From the NCBI GenBank assembly GCA_016235805.1, contig JACRIY010000104.1, positions 1 to 33,399 of the forward strand: DNA of 33,399 bases, written 5' to 3'. This document shows positions 26,792-33,399 of this stretch, in pieces. A model generated the notes under the pieces. The model saw only the letters and a list, made by a program, of their open reading frames with translations. It did not search any database and was not told the origin of the DNA. The DNA comes from Rhodocyclales bacterium. GTDB lineage: Bacteria > Pseudomonadota > Gammaproteobacteria > Burkholderiales > Rhodocyclaceae. The position numbers and the translations under genes were made by a program. Numbering within the stretch: the stretch's first letter is position 1; every line of letters begins with the position of its first letter.

Positions 26792-27847
26792 CTATTTTAG
26801 CCGCTGAAGGCAGAACTGCACAAGCCCGGCGGCAAGATCGGGACGACTGGAGAGCGTTCGAGACCATTCGCGCATCGGTTCGGCCAATGCAGGCAGGCTG
26901 TCGGAGAATCGGGGCCAGTCCATGGGGCCGGCGCCGTTCCACGCCAGCCAGAACGGCCGCAATGCCACGCCGGCCGGATGGATGGCGAGGAATGCTTCAA
27001 GCTTTTCCAGATGGACATCCTGCGCTTGCGGGTAGATCTGCCAGACGAAAGGGCGCGCCGCCCACTGGGCGCGGACAAAGGAATCCTCGCCGCGCACGAA
27101 ATTGAGGTCGCAGGCCCACAGCAGTTCGTCGTAACCCGCCTGCGGCAGGAAGGGCAGGGAGTGCAGGCTCAGGCTGCCGGTGGTGCACGATTCTTCGGTG
27201 CTGCCCGGCCGCAGGACACGGATCGGCCGCGGCGAGTCGGTCCAGGCCCGGATCAGGTCGGGCAAGTCCGGATTGGCGTAGCTGAACAGGGAAATCGTGA
27301 TTTCCTCGGGCGCTCTTGACGGCAGGCCGAACTCCGCACGAAAGGCGGCTTCGTCGAATTTCGCGCGCCGGGCGTCATAGTCGCTCTCGCGTAGCAGGCC
27401 GCCGGTACTCGCCTCGAAGCCGGGAAAGTAGAAATGCTTGAGCAGCGGCAGGCGCGGGTGTGGCGAAGGCAAGCCATGGCAGCCGGCAACCCAGTTTTCC
27501 GCAGAGAGGTATTCGAGGTTCAGCCAGACCGGCAGACACGAGCGCGCCGCCATGGCCTCGACATAGGCGGGCGGCAGTTCGCAGGCGAAGGCCTCAATGA
27601 CGACGTCAGCGGCATCCGTTGTCGGCGTTTGCGCGGGCCACGGGTCCGACCAGGTGCGTACCTCGACCGGGCCGACGGCGGAGTCCGGCGCCAGTTGCGC
27701 CAGCGGCGCCGGGTCGTCGATCCACAGACGTACCCGCCAGGCGTGTTCGGTGGCGAGTTGTCGCGCCAGCCGCCAGCACACCGCCGCATCGCCATAGTTG
27801 TCGACGACCGTGCAGAAAATGTCGCAGGAGGTGAGCGTGTTGGTCAT
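26792..27847 (-). CDS. earP: EF-P arginine rhamnosyltransferase EarP
   Basis: EarP moves rhamnose from dTDP-rhamnose to Arg32 of EF-P. From ATG 27847 the product is 351 residues, with a GT-B glycosyltransferase fold. The N-terminal [20 protein letters not shown] contains the catalytic aspartates (Asp16 and Asp20 here), and [20 protein letters not shown] near residue 260 is the nucleotide-sugar-binding segment. EarP families were earlier labelled DUF2331. It is divergent from the uracil-DNA glycosylase gene with only 22 bases between the two start codons, so one or both promoters must lie within the opposite coding region. Confidence 0.97.
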   Translation of the reverse strand: MTNTLTSCDIFCTVVDNYGDAAVCWRLARQLATEHAWRVRLWIDDPAPLAQLAPDSAVGPVEVRTWSDPWPAQTPTTDAADVVIEAFACELPPAYVEAMAARSCLPVWLNLEYLSAENWVAGCHGLPSPHPRLPLLKHFYFPGFEASTGGLLRESDYDARRAKFDEAAFRAEFGLPSRAPEEITISLFSYANPDLPDLIRAWTDSPRPIRVLRPGSTEESCTTGSLSLHSLPFLPQAGYDELLWACDLNFVRGEDSFVRAQWAARPFVWQIYPQAQDVHLEKLEAFLAIHPAGVALRPFWLAWNGAGPMDWPRFSDSLPALAEPMREWSRTLSSRPDLAAGLVQFCLQRLK

Positions 27848-27869
27848 GGCGAAGCGGTATCCTAGCTCA

Positions 27870-28499
27870 ATGGAAAAACTTCTACGCTGCACCGCCTGCC
27901 CGCGCCTGGCGGGTTTTCTGGCCGAGGTGCGACAGCGCGAACCGGGCTACCACGCGCGACCGGTGCCGCCCTTCGGCGATCCGCGCGCACGCCTGCTGAT
28001 CGTCGGCCTCGCCCCCGGCATGCATGGCGCCAATCGCACCGGGCGACCGTTTACCGGCGACCACGCCGGGATCCTGCTCTATGAAACCCTGCATGCCTTC
28101 GGCTTTGGTTCGCGGCCTGACTCCGTTTCCGCCGACGATGACTTGCGCCTGGTCGATTGCCGAATCACCAACGCCGTGAAATGCCTGCCTCCCGCAAACA
28201 AGCCGGAACCGGGCGAGATCAAGACCTGCAACGGGTATCTGGCGGACGAGTTGCAGGCGTCGCCGGAGATACGGGTCATCCTCGCCCTCGGTCTGGTGGC
28301 GCACAAGGCGGTGCTGATGGCGTTGGGGCTCAAACAGTCGGCGCTGGTGTTCGCCCACGGCGCGCGCCATGCGCTTCCCGGCGACCGGATCCTGATCGAC
28401 AGCTACCACTGCAGCCGCTACAACACGCAAACACGCCGTCTCACCAGCGCCGACTTTCAGGATGTCTTCCGCAAGATCCGTGACGAGCTCAACGCCTGA
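27870..28499 (+). CDS. uracil-DNA glycosylase, family 5 (UdgB-like)
   Basis: From ATG 27870 the product is 209 residues. The signature GLAPGMHGANRTGRPFTGD matches family 5 uracil-DNA glycosylases (UDGb), which remove uracil and other deaminated bases. Four cysteines fit a [4Fe-4S] cluster: Cys7 and Cys10 in RCTACPRL, Cys105 in AVKCLPP and Cys120 in KTCNGYL. The C-terminal DSYHCSRYN supplies the second motif. An in-frame ATG at 27846 is an alternative start but overlaps earP. The gene overlaps uvrC, placing two repair activities on one transcript. Confidence 0.93.
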   Translation: MEKLLRCTACPRLAGFLAEVRQREPGYHARPVPPFGDPRARLLIVGLAPGMHGANRTGRPFTGDHAGILLYETLHAFGFGSRPDSVSADDDLRLVDCRITNAVKCLPPANKPEPGEIKTCNGYLADELQASPEIRVILALGLVAHKAVLMALGLKQSALVFAHGARHALPGDRILIDSYHCSRYNTQTRRLTSADFQDVFRKIRDELNA

Positions 28500-30300
28500 A
28501 TCGCCATTCGATGCAAAGGAGTTCCTGGCGAGCCTGACCGAGGCGCCGGGCGTCTATCGCATGCTGGCCACCGACCGTGCCGTGCTCTATGTCGGCAAGG
28601 CCAAGAACCTCAAGAAGCGCGTGGCGTCGTATTTCACCAAGGGCGGCCACAGCCCGCGAATCGCATTGATGCTGCAACAGGTGGCGGCGATGGAAGTCAC
28701 CGCGACGCGTTCCGAGGCCGAGGCACTCATCCTCGAAATCACGCTGATCACGAAGTTGGCGCCCAAGTACAACATCCTGTTCCGCGACGACAAGTCCTAT
28801 CCCTACATCGGCATCGGCGGCAAAGACGGCGGCGGCGATTTTCCGCGCCTGTTCTACCATCGCGGCGCTTTCGAGAAGAAGTCGGAATATTTCGGGCCGT
28901 TTCCCAACGGCCTTGCCGTGCGCGAAAGCATCCAGTTGATCCAGAAGACCTTCCTGCTGCGCACCTGCGAGGAATCGGTGTTCGCCAATCGTTCGCGCCC
29001 GTGCCTGATGCACCAGATCAAGCGCTGCAAGGCGCCCTGCGTGGGCCTGATATCGAAGCAGGACTATGCCGCCGACCTTCGCCTGGCGCAGTTGTTCCTG
29101 CGCGGGCGATACGGCGAGGTGATCGACGGCCTGACGCGGCAGATGGAGGAATCCGCGCACGACTTGCGTTTCGAGGAGGCGGCGGCGGTGCGCGACCAGA
29201 TCCGGGCCCTGCAGGCCGTTCTGCATCGGCAGTACGTGAGCTCGACGCGGGATGCCGACGTCGATATCGTCGCCGCGGTCGTTGAACGCGGGGAGCTGTG
29301 CGTGAATTTGGCCATGGTGCGCGGTGGTTTGCACCTCGGCGATCGGGCGTGCTTTCCGCGCTCCGCGCCCGAAGCGGAAGCGGCCGAGGGGCTGGCAGCA
29401 TTTCTCGAGCAGCATTACGCGGAGCAGCCGCTGCCGCCGCGCGTGATCCTCAGCGAATATCCGATCGAAGATCTGCCGGAGGGCATCAACGGCGGGTCGC
29501 CGAAGAACGAGATGGAACGCGCCTGGGTCGAGATGGCGCTGAACAACGCGCGACTCGCCGTGCTGGCTCGCCGCCAGGCGAAAAGCCGCAGCAGCGGTCG
29601 GCTGGCGGCACTGCAGGAGGCGCTGGGACTACCCGAGCCTCCGCGTCGCATCGAATGTTTCGACATCAGCCATACGATGGGCGAAGCGACGGTGGCGTCC
29701 TGCGTGGTCTGCGTCGATGGCGCCATGAAGAATGGCGACTACCGCCGCTTCAACATCGAAGGCATCCAGCCCGGCGACGACTATGCGGCCATGCGGCAGG
29801 CCCTGACGCGCCGCTACGAGAAAGTTGCCACCGGCGACACGGCGGCTCCCGACCTGGTCCTGATCGACGGCGGCAAGGGGCAGCATCGAATCGCCCGTGA
29901 CGTGTTCGCCGAACTCGGGCTGGACCACCTGCCCAGCATCGGGGTGGCGAAGGGCGAAGAGCGCAAGCCGGGATTGGAAACACTCTTCGTCCATGGTCCG
30001 AGCGGGCCCCGTGACCTGCCGCTACAATTGGGCATGGACCACGCCGGCTTTCACCTGATACAGGAAATTCGCGACGAAGCGCACCGCTTCGCCATTGTCG
30101 GCCACCGGGCGAGGCGCGCCAAGGCGCGCGGTCATTCGAAGCTGGAAGGAGTGGCCGGCGTCGGCCCGGCCCGGCGCAAGAAGCTGCTCGCTCAATTTGG
30201 TGGCCTCGATGGGGTGAAGGCCGCCACAGTCGAGGACTTGTGTCGCATCGATGGTATTTCGCGGCGTCTTGCCGAAGAAATCCACAAGGCCTTGCGCTGA
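28480..30300 (+). CDS. uvrC: excinuclease ABC subunit C
   Basis: UvrC makes both cuts around a lesion during nucleotide excision repair. From the probable GTG start at 28480 the product is 606 residues. In order are the GIY-YIG nuclease (GVYRM with LYVGKAKNLKKRV), the UVR motif (near 220, DLRFEEAAAVRDQIRAL), and the RNase H-like nuclease with Asp in CFDISHTMGE and LIDGGKGQ and His in RDEAHRFAIVGHR. A helix-hairpin-helix pair lies at the C terminus. It overlaps the glycosylase gene by 20 bases and is followed by pgsA after one base. GTG is chosen because it is the first reasonable start; no strong ribosome-binding site separates it from others. Confidence 0.97.
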   Translation: MTSSTPESPFDAKEFLASLTEAPGVYRMLATDRAVLYVGKAKNLKKRVASYFTKGGHSPRIALMLQQVAAMEVTATRSEAEALILEITLITKLAPKYNILFRDDKSYPYIGIGGKDGGGDFPRLFYHRGAFEKKSEYFGPFPNGLAVRESIQLIQKTFLLRTCEESVFANRSRPCLMHQIKRCKAPCVGLISKQDYAADLRLAQLFLRGRYGEVIDGLTRQMEESAHDLRFEEAAAVRDQIRALQAVLHRQYVSSTRDADVDIVAAVVERGELCVNLAMVRGGLHLGDRACFPRSAPEAEAAEGLAAFLEQHYAEQPLPPRVILSEYPIEDLPEGINGGSPKNEMERAWVEMALNNARLAVLARRQAKSRSSGRLAALQEALGLPEPPRRIECFDISHTMGEATVASCVVCVDGAMKNGDYRRFNIEGIQPGDDYAAMRQALTRRYEKVATGDTAAPDLVLIDGGKGQHRIARDVFAELGLDHLPSIGVAKGEERKPGLETLFVHGPSGPRDLPLQLGMDHAGFHLIQEIRDEAHRFAIVGHRARRAKARGHSKLEGVAGVGPARRKKLLAQFGGLDGVKAATVEDLCRIDGISRRLAEEIHKALR

Positions 30301-30301
30301 G

Positions 30302-30865
30302 ATGCCGCTGAACATCCCGAACCTGCTGACCTGGGCGCGAATTCTGCTGATTCCTCTGGTCGTGGGCGTGTACTACCTGCCGCTGGGCGAGACCGAGCAG
30401 AACCTTGTCGCCACCGGTGCCTTTCTTGTCGCGGCGGTTACCGACTGGGTCGATGGCTGGCTGGCACGCAAGCTCAACCAGACCTCGGCGTTCGGGGCCT
30501 TTCTCGATCCGGTGGCCGACAAACTCATGGTTGCGGCTGCGCTGGTCATGCTGGTGAAGCTGGATCGCGCCGACGCGATCCTGGCGTTCATCATCATCGG
30601 TCGCGAGATTGCGATATCGGCGCTGCGTGAATGGATGGCCAACATCGGCGCTGCCAAGAGTGTCGCGGTATCAATGATAGGGAAGCTAAAGACCATAGCT
30701 CAGATGACGGCGATACCGTTGCTGCTCTGGGACCGGGCGATCGGTTCGCTGGACGTGCACCTTTTGGGTACCTGGTCGCTCTGGATAGCGGCAGTGCTGA
30801 CTCTCTGGTCGATGGCGTATTACCTGCGCAAGGCATGGCCGGAAATCTCGGCGCGCAGTCGTTGA
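30302..30865 (+). CDS. pgsA: CDP-diacylglycerol-glycerol-3-phosphate 3-phosphatidyltransferase
   Basis: PgsA makes phosphatidylglycerol phosphate, the first step to phosphatidylglycerol and cardiolipin, in the inner membrane. From ATG 30302, one base past the uvrC stop, the product is 187 residues. It carries the full CDP-alcohol phosphotransferase signature DG-x2-AR-x8-G-x3-D-x3-D within the segment WVDGWLARKLNQ to LDPVADK. Several hydrophobic helices are evident. The uvrC-pgsA order is also that of E. coli. Confidence 0.97.
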   Translation: MPLNIPNLLTWARILLIPLVVGVYYLPLGETEQNLVATGAFLVAAVTDWVDGWLARKLNQTSAFGAFLDPVADKLMVAAALVMLVKLDRADAILAFIIIGREIAISALREWMANIGAAKSVAVSMIGKLKTIAQMTAIPLLLWDRAIGSLDVHLLGTWSLWIAAVLTLWSMAYYLRKAWPEISARSR

Positions 30866-30889
30866 CACAATGTTTTCGCCGGCTATAAT
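30862..30889 (+). promoter_or_regulatory. consensus sigma-70 promoter for tRNA-Gly
   Basis: TTGACA (30862-30867) and TATAAT (30884-30889) are both perfect consensus with a 16-base spacer. The -35 box contains the pgsA stop codon. The GC-rich stretch GCGCGG after the -10 is typical of stringently controlled stable-RNA promoters. It sits 13 bases before the mature tRNA. Confidence 0.93.
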
Positions 30890-30902
30890 GCGCGGCTGTT
30901 TT

Positions 30903-30978
30903 GCGGCAGTAGCTCAGTTGGTAGAGCGCAACCTTGCCAAGGTTGAGGTCGAGAGTTCGAGACTCTTCTGCCGCTCCA
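30903..30978 (+). tRNA. tRNA-Gly(GCC)
   Basis: A 76-base canonical tRNA. The acceptor stem GCGGCAG pairs with CTGCCGC, the D arm reads AGCTCAGTTGGTAGAGC, the anticodon is GCC at 30936-30938, the T loop is TTCGAGA, and CCA is encoded at 30976-30978. It corresponds in position to glyW downstream of pgsA in E. coli. Confidence 0.97.
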
Positions 30979-30985
30979 GATTCCG

Positions 30986-31012
30986 GGGGGAAAGCATTGC
31001 TTTCCCCCTTTT
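30986..31012 (+). terminator. rho-independent terminator between tRNA-Gly and tRNA-Cys
   Basis: GGGGGAAAGC (30986-30995) pairs with GCTTTCCCCC (30999-31008) around a three-base loop and is followed by TTTT. Its location between two tRNAs suggests partial termination, because no clear promoter is seen before tRNA-Cys. A second hairpin, AACCCTG with CAGGGTT (31021-31038), follows and has no T run. Confidence 0.75.
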
Positions 31013-31040
31013 AGCTTGATAACCCTGCCAGCAGGGTTTC

Positions 31041-31114
31041 GGCGCGATGGCAGAGTGGTTATGCAGCGGCCTGCAAAGCCGTGTACCTCGGTTCGATTCC
31101 GGGTCGCGCCTCCA
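31041..31114 (+). tRNA. tRNA-Cys(GCA), insertion site of an integrative element
   Basis: A 74-base canonical tRNA. The acceptor stem GGCGCGA pairs with TCGCGCC, the anticodon is GCA at 31073-31075, the T loop is TTCGATT and CCA ends at 31114. An integrase gene starts its 3' end only 35 bases further on, so the 3' part of the tRNA should double as the attachment site. In E. coli cysT is followed by leuZ, which is not seen here. Confidence 0.96.
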
Positions 31115-31148
31115 GTATTTACAAGCCTTTAGGCGGAAGTGCTTACTA

Positions 31149-32252
31149 TCATTTGTCGGGTAATGGCGAAAAGCTTTTCGCCATAACGGGAGAAACACGT
31201 TCGCCAACGCGTGCCCGGACGTACTCTCGAGTCATGTTTTCAGTCGTGTGCCCCAACAGTTTTCTGGCGTGAGACATGCTCTCCAAATCGCTTGCCGCTT
31301 TCGCTCGCAAGTCACGAAGCTGAAATCGGATAAATGGCACTCCAAGCGCATCGGCTTCGACCTTCGCCGCGTCCCTGGCCTTATCGAAATGGCTGCGGAA
31401 GTATCCGAACGCTTTAAGGGCTTGGCCCTTCGGGTCCGCGAGGATTGTCATACCCACCAGACCACGCGCTTTGATGCGCTCGAATAGTGTCGCAAGCTCG
31501 CCGACAACATCAATGCGCAGCTTCGCTTTCGTTTTCCCCTGCACAATCCAGATTGCGCCGTCCTGCACCTGGCTCCACCGCATTTTCAACACGTCCGCGG
31601 GTCGCTGTCCCGTCAAATACGAAAGATCAAGCACGTCCTGAATGATCGGGTCGGCGTGTTTGTACACCAGCGCCAGCATTTCGTCAGTCACATAAATGTC
31701 ACGGCCTTCCTGAACCTTCATTTGTCGTGTAATTCCGGCAACAGGATTGGGCGCGATCATGAAGCCGCGCGCCCGTGCCCAGTTGCACAATACTGAGATG
31801 AACTTGATTTCTTTCTTGGCCGAGACTTTGGAGCTTCGGGCGTCGAAATATCGCAACATGTGGCTGGGTTGAAGCCCGTCGATCGGGACAGTTCCAAAAA
31901 CTGGTTCGAGCGCCTTCCAGTACTTCTCCCTGTCTCCGAGCGTGCGAAGTGTCAGCCCTGATTGGGTGCGATCATTCGCCCATACCATGTAGCGACGGTA
32001 GGTTGCCAATACGCACGTATCGTCGACCCTGATTGGCGCCTCTTTGCGGTTTCTTCCTTCCATCTCAGCCCAGCGAATTTTGGCCTGGAAAATGTCATCT
32101 CCGAGCGGTGTCAGCTTCCGCTTACCGTCTTCGTCTCGGGGGTGCTCGTAGTAATACCCCTCCCACAGTTCGCCCTTGGCGTTGCGGTAGGTGCGGCGGA
32201 CCATTCGCGGGGGAAGATCGCGGTGTTTTCGTTTTGGTTTGGCCATTTGCAT
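31149..32252 (-). CDS. tyrosine recombinase (phage-type integrase)
   Basis: The 367-residue product is a tyrosine recombinase: an N-terminal arm-binding region (about 1-75), a core-binding domain (about 80-175) and a catalytic domain (about 190-350). Arg217 in LTGQRPADVL, a Lys in GKTKAKLRID, Arg316 in LRDLRAKAASD, His335 in LLGHTTE and Tyr344 in REYVRARVG form the active site. The first His of the usual H-x2-R box is Arg313 here, a variant I believe occurs in related phage integrases. It should insert and excise the element at the tRNA-Cys 3' end. GAGG upstream of ATG 32252 overlaps the stop of the preceding gene. Confidence 0.95.
   Translation of the reverse strand: MQMAKPKRKHRDLPPRMVRRTYRNAKGELWEGYYYEHPRDEDGKRKLTPLGDDIFQAKIRWAEMEGRNRKEAPIRVDDTCVLATYRRYMVWANDRTQSGLTLRTLGDREKYWKALEPVFGTVPIDGLQPSHMLRYFDARSSKVSAKKEIKFISVLCNWARARGFMIAPNPVAGITRQMKVQEGRDIYVTDEMLALVYKHADPIIQDVLDLSYLTGQRPADVLKMRWSQVQDGAIWIVQGKTKAKLRIDVVGELATLFERIKARGLVGMTILADPKGQALKAFGYFRSHFDKARDAAKVEADALGVPFIRFQLRDLRAKAASDLESMSHARKLLGHTTENMTREYVRARVGERVSPVMAKSFSPLPDK
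31163..31184. repeat. 22-base perfect palindrome inside the integrase 3' end
   Basis: The sequence from ATGGCGAAAAG to its exact complement has no mismatches and no loop. It encodes residues MAKSFSP of the integrase and lies 49-70 bases from the tRNA-Cys end. It could be a protein-binding site in the attachment region or a transcript hairpin. Confidence 0.7.
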
Positions 32253-32255
32253 AGC

Positions 32256-32513
32256 CTACCTCACTTTCGAAAAATCGGGCAAGCCGCTCGGAGAAACCAC
32301 TGCGGAAGAGAGTTCGATTCCAGCCAATTTGAATCGTGCATAGAGGCGCCCAACGATTGGCACTCCCGAAGCGTTTCGGTCGAATCGCCAACCGTGATCC
32401 GTTAACCATTGGACTTGCTGATCACGCCGGGCACGGCCGGTGATCTCCTCAATCTCGTCGGGAGCTAGCGTTTCTCGGTCAATGGGAATGCTGAAAGTTA
32501 TCCCGTTATCCAT
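32256..32513 (-). CDS. DUF4224 domain protein
   Basis: The 85-residue product matches the DUF4224 family by its core TLAPDEIEEITGRARRDQQ, followed by WLTDHGWRFDRNASGVPIVGR. Such small proteins sit directly before integrase genes in prophages and related elements. Their role is not established; a helper or control role in recombination is often supposed. The stop lies three bases before the integrase start and carries its ribosome-binding site, so the two are co-translated. The low-GC region upstream should hold the promoter. Confidence 0.85.
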   Translation of the reverse strand: MDNGITFSIPIDRETLAPDEIEEITGRARRDQQVQWLTDHGWRFDRNASGVPIVGRLYARFKLAGIELSSAVVSPSGLPDFSKVR

Positions 32514-32733
32514 AGCTTGAAGTTCATGCAGGAATAGACATAGCCAAAGCTATTGCCGGAACTCTTCGGTGAGCACTTCTTGATCCATCTTTCATGAATA
32601 CGGAATTGCTTTCAAAACTGTCGGCGACTATGCCTTAGGTCATATAGATATATTTATTGCGATGCCATTTAGCTAAATAAGCAGCGCCATTGGTCACATT
32701 GCCGCCCTTTCATCTGACGAAAGGGGGGGTGCC
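32514..32733. promoter_or_regulatory. AT-rich divergent control region of the right-hand element
   Basis: This 220-base region separates the DUF4224-integrase pair from the divergent sigma-factor gene and must hold both promoters. It is much richer in A and T than its surroundings, with TATAGATATATTTATT near 32643-32658 and a perfect 12-base palindrome ATTTAGCTAAAT at 32667-32678. I cannot assign individual promoter boxes with confidence. Confidence 0.5.
32705..32729 (+). promoter_or_regulatory. hairpin covering the sigma-factor ribosome-binding site
   Basis: CCCTTTC (32705-32711) can pair with GAAAGGG (32719-32725), whose G run continues to 32729 and is the only Shine-Dalgarno-like sequence before ATG 32734. 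Folding would hide part of that site, suggesting control of translation. Function is inferred. Confidence 0.4.
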
Positions 32734-33324
32734 ATGGCGCTCAAACAGGGCAATGGTCTACAGGGCTGGGAAATAGCGGTCACCAAGAAACTCATCGGAG
32801 AATTCCGCCGGCGGTCACGAAGTCTGTATCGGGAGGACTTCGACGACCTCCTGCAGGAATGCCTGATGCACTGGCTTGAAGTGCGTCAGCAGCTAGTCCC
32901 CGACCCAGGTGGCCCGCCCATCGCCTACATGGCGCGGGTCGTGCGCAACAAGCTGATCGATCTGGCGCGCGAGCGGGAGACCGACAAGCGACGGGGCGAC
33001 CAGGAAACCGTTTCCCTGGACGATACGGTGGGTGACTCCGAGGACGCGCCCACCTATGTCGATCTGATCGATGCCGAACAGGGTCGGGATCTGGGTGGGC
33101 AAGAGTCGTTCGATCCGGCCGACATTCGTATCGACGTTACGGAGGTCATGAGGCGGCTTACGCCCGAGCAGCGGCGCCTGTGCGATCTGCTCGGTGCACA
33201 AGGCCTGTCCATCAAAGAGGCCTCAGAGAAGCTCCGAATCCCGCGTGCAACGCTCTACGAGGAAATCAAACGTATCCGCAAGATCTTCGCCCGGCATGGT
33301 CTGGACGACTATCTGCAGCCCTGA
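32734..33324 (+). CDS. sigma-70 family RNA polymerase sigma factor (element-borne)
   Basis: The 196-residue product has region 2 (about 25-90; DDLLQECLMHWLEV and IAYMARVVRNKLIDLARE) and region 4 (about 130-185; LTPEQRRLCDLLGAQGLSIKEASEKL and IPRATLYEEIKRIRKIF). Region 3 is replaced by an acidic linker, as in ECF-type factors. It lies inside the element next to the integrase and is divergent from it. No anti-sigma gene is visible before the window ends. It may direct transcription of element genes or help recruit polymerase to cargo; the target promoters are unknown. Confidence 0.88.
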   Translation: MALKQGNGLQGWEIAVTKKLIGEFRRRSRSLYREDFDDLLQECLMHWLEVRQQLVPDPGGPPIAYMARVVRNKLIDLARERETDKRRGDQETVSLDDTVGDSEDAPTYVDLIDAEQGRDLGGQESFDPADIRIDVTEVMRRLTPEQRRLCDLLGAQGLSIKEASEKLRIPRATLYEEIKRIRKIFARHGLDDYLQP

Positions 33325-33350
33325 TCCGACACTTTGCCGAGGAATTTCGT

Positions 33351-33399
33351 ATGACTGAACCATGACCTGAAACCGCGCCGATTCGATGATCAAATTCAC
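33351..33399 (+). other. possible start of the next gene, interrupted or mis-framed
   Basis: GAGGA at 33339-33343 is ideally spaced before ATG 33351, but that frame stops after four codons (MTEP). A one-base shift after the third codon would give an open reading frame continuing to the window edge (HDLKPRRFDDQIH). Another ATG is at 33386. The region may hold a real gene with a frameshift, a minimal leader ORF, or nothing coding. Confidence 0.3.

Noticed and set aside
31115-33399. Second copy of the tRNA-Cys 3' end (right attachment site)
   Set aside because: I could not find a repeat of the tRNA 3' sequence inside the window; the element must extend beyond it.

Overview
The window looks like chromosome from a high-GC Gram-negative bacterium, most likely a betaproteobacterium; the Rhodocyclales/Nitrosomonadales side is my guess, not proven. 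The support is an EF-P with Arg32 next to its rhamnosyltransferase EarP, a uvrC-pgsA-tRNA-Gly-tRNA-Cys order, TRAP and Aap-type transporters, and PAS-rich hybrid kinases. Both ends carry signs of integrative elements at tRNA genes.

Layout. 1-141: AT-rich non-coding DNA running into the 3' half of a tRNA-Arg(UCU) with no 5' half, which I read as an attachment-site scar. 157-1242: a MaoC/NodN-like hydratase and a histidine phosphatase. 1380-7837: two large membrane sensor kinases, one CHASE-4xPAS hybrid with a receiver domain and one with a periplasmic NMT1/THI5-like binding domain. 8117-18530: tRNA-Ser and a ten-gene run, all on the minus strand. Read in the direction of transcription the run is TRAP transporter P-Q-M, 5-oxoprolinase pxpB-pxpC-pxpA, nnr, an EamA exporter, an FMN glutamate-synthase-like protein and nadC. 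18658-20517: divergent from that run, a MarR-like regulator followed by a glutamate dehydrogenase gene. 20578-23640: amino-acid ABC transporter aapJ-aapQ-aapM without its ATPase. 23682-26146: dinB and a divergent M20 amidohydrolase. 26146-27847: a strong bidirectional terminator, efp and earP. 27870-30865: family-5 uracil-DNA glycosylase, uvrC and pgsA, overlapping or abutting. 30862-31114: a consensus promoter, tRNA-Gly(GCC), a terminator and tRNA-Cys(GCA). 31149-33399: the integrase end of an element inserted at tRNA-Cys, with integrase, a DUF4224 protein and a divergent sigma-70-family factor, cut off by the window edge.

How the genes fit together. The central block reads as a pyroglutamate/glutamate module. 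The TRAP system may import 5-oxoproline, PxpABC opens it to glutamate with ATP, and glutamate dehydrogenase takes glutamate to 2-oxoglutarate. The Aap components add general amino-acid uptake, and the divergent MarR-like protein is the obvious candidate regulator. Nnr (repair of damaged NAD(P)H) and NadC (NAD synthesis) may be linked through the NAD(P) demand of the dehydrogenase. The least explained part is the right-hand element, whose visible cargo starts with a sigma factor whose ribosome-binding site can fold into a hairpin. No gene-free stretch exceeds 300 bases; the longest are 5256-5533, 7838-8116 and 32514-32733.
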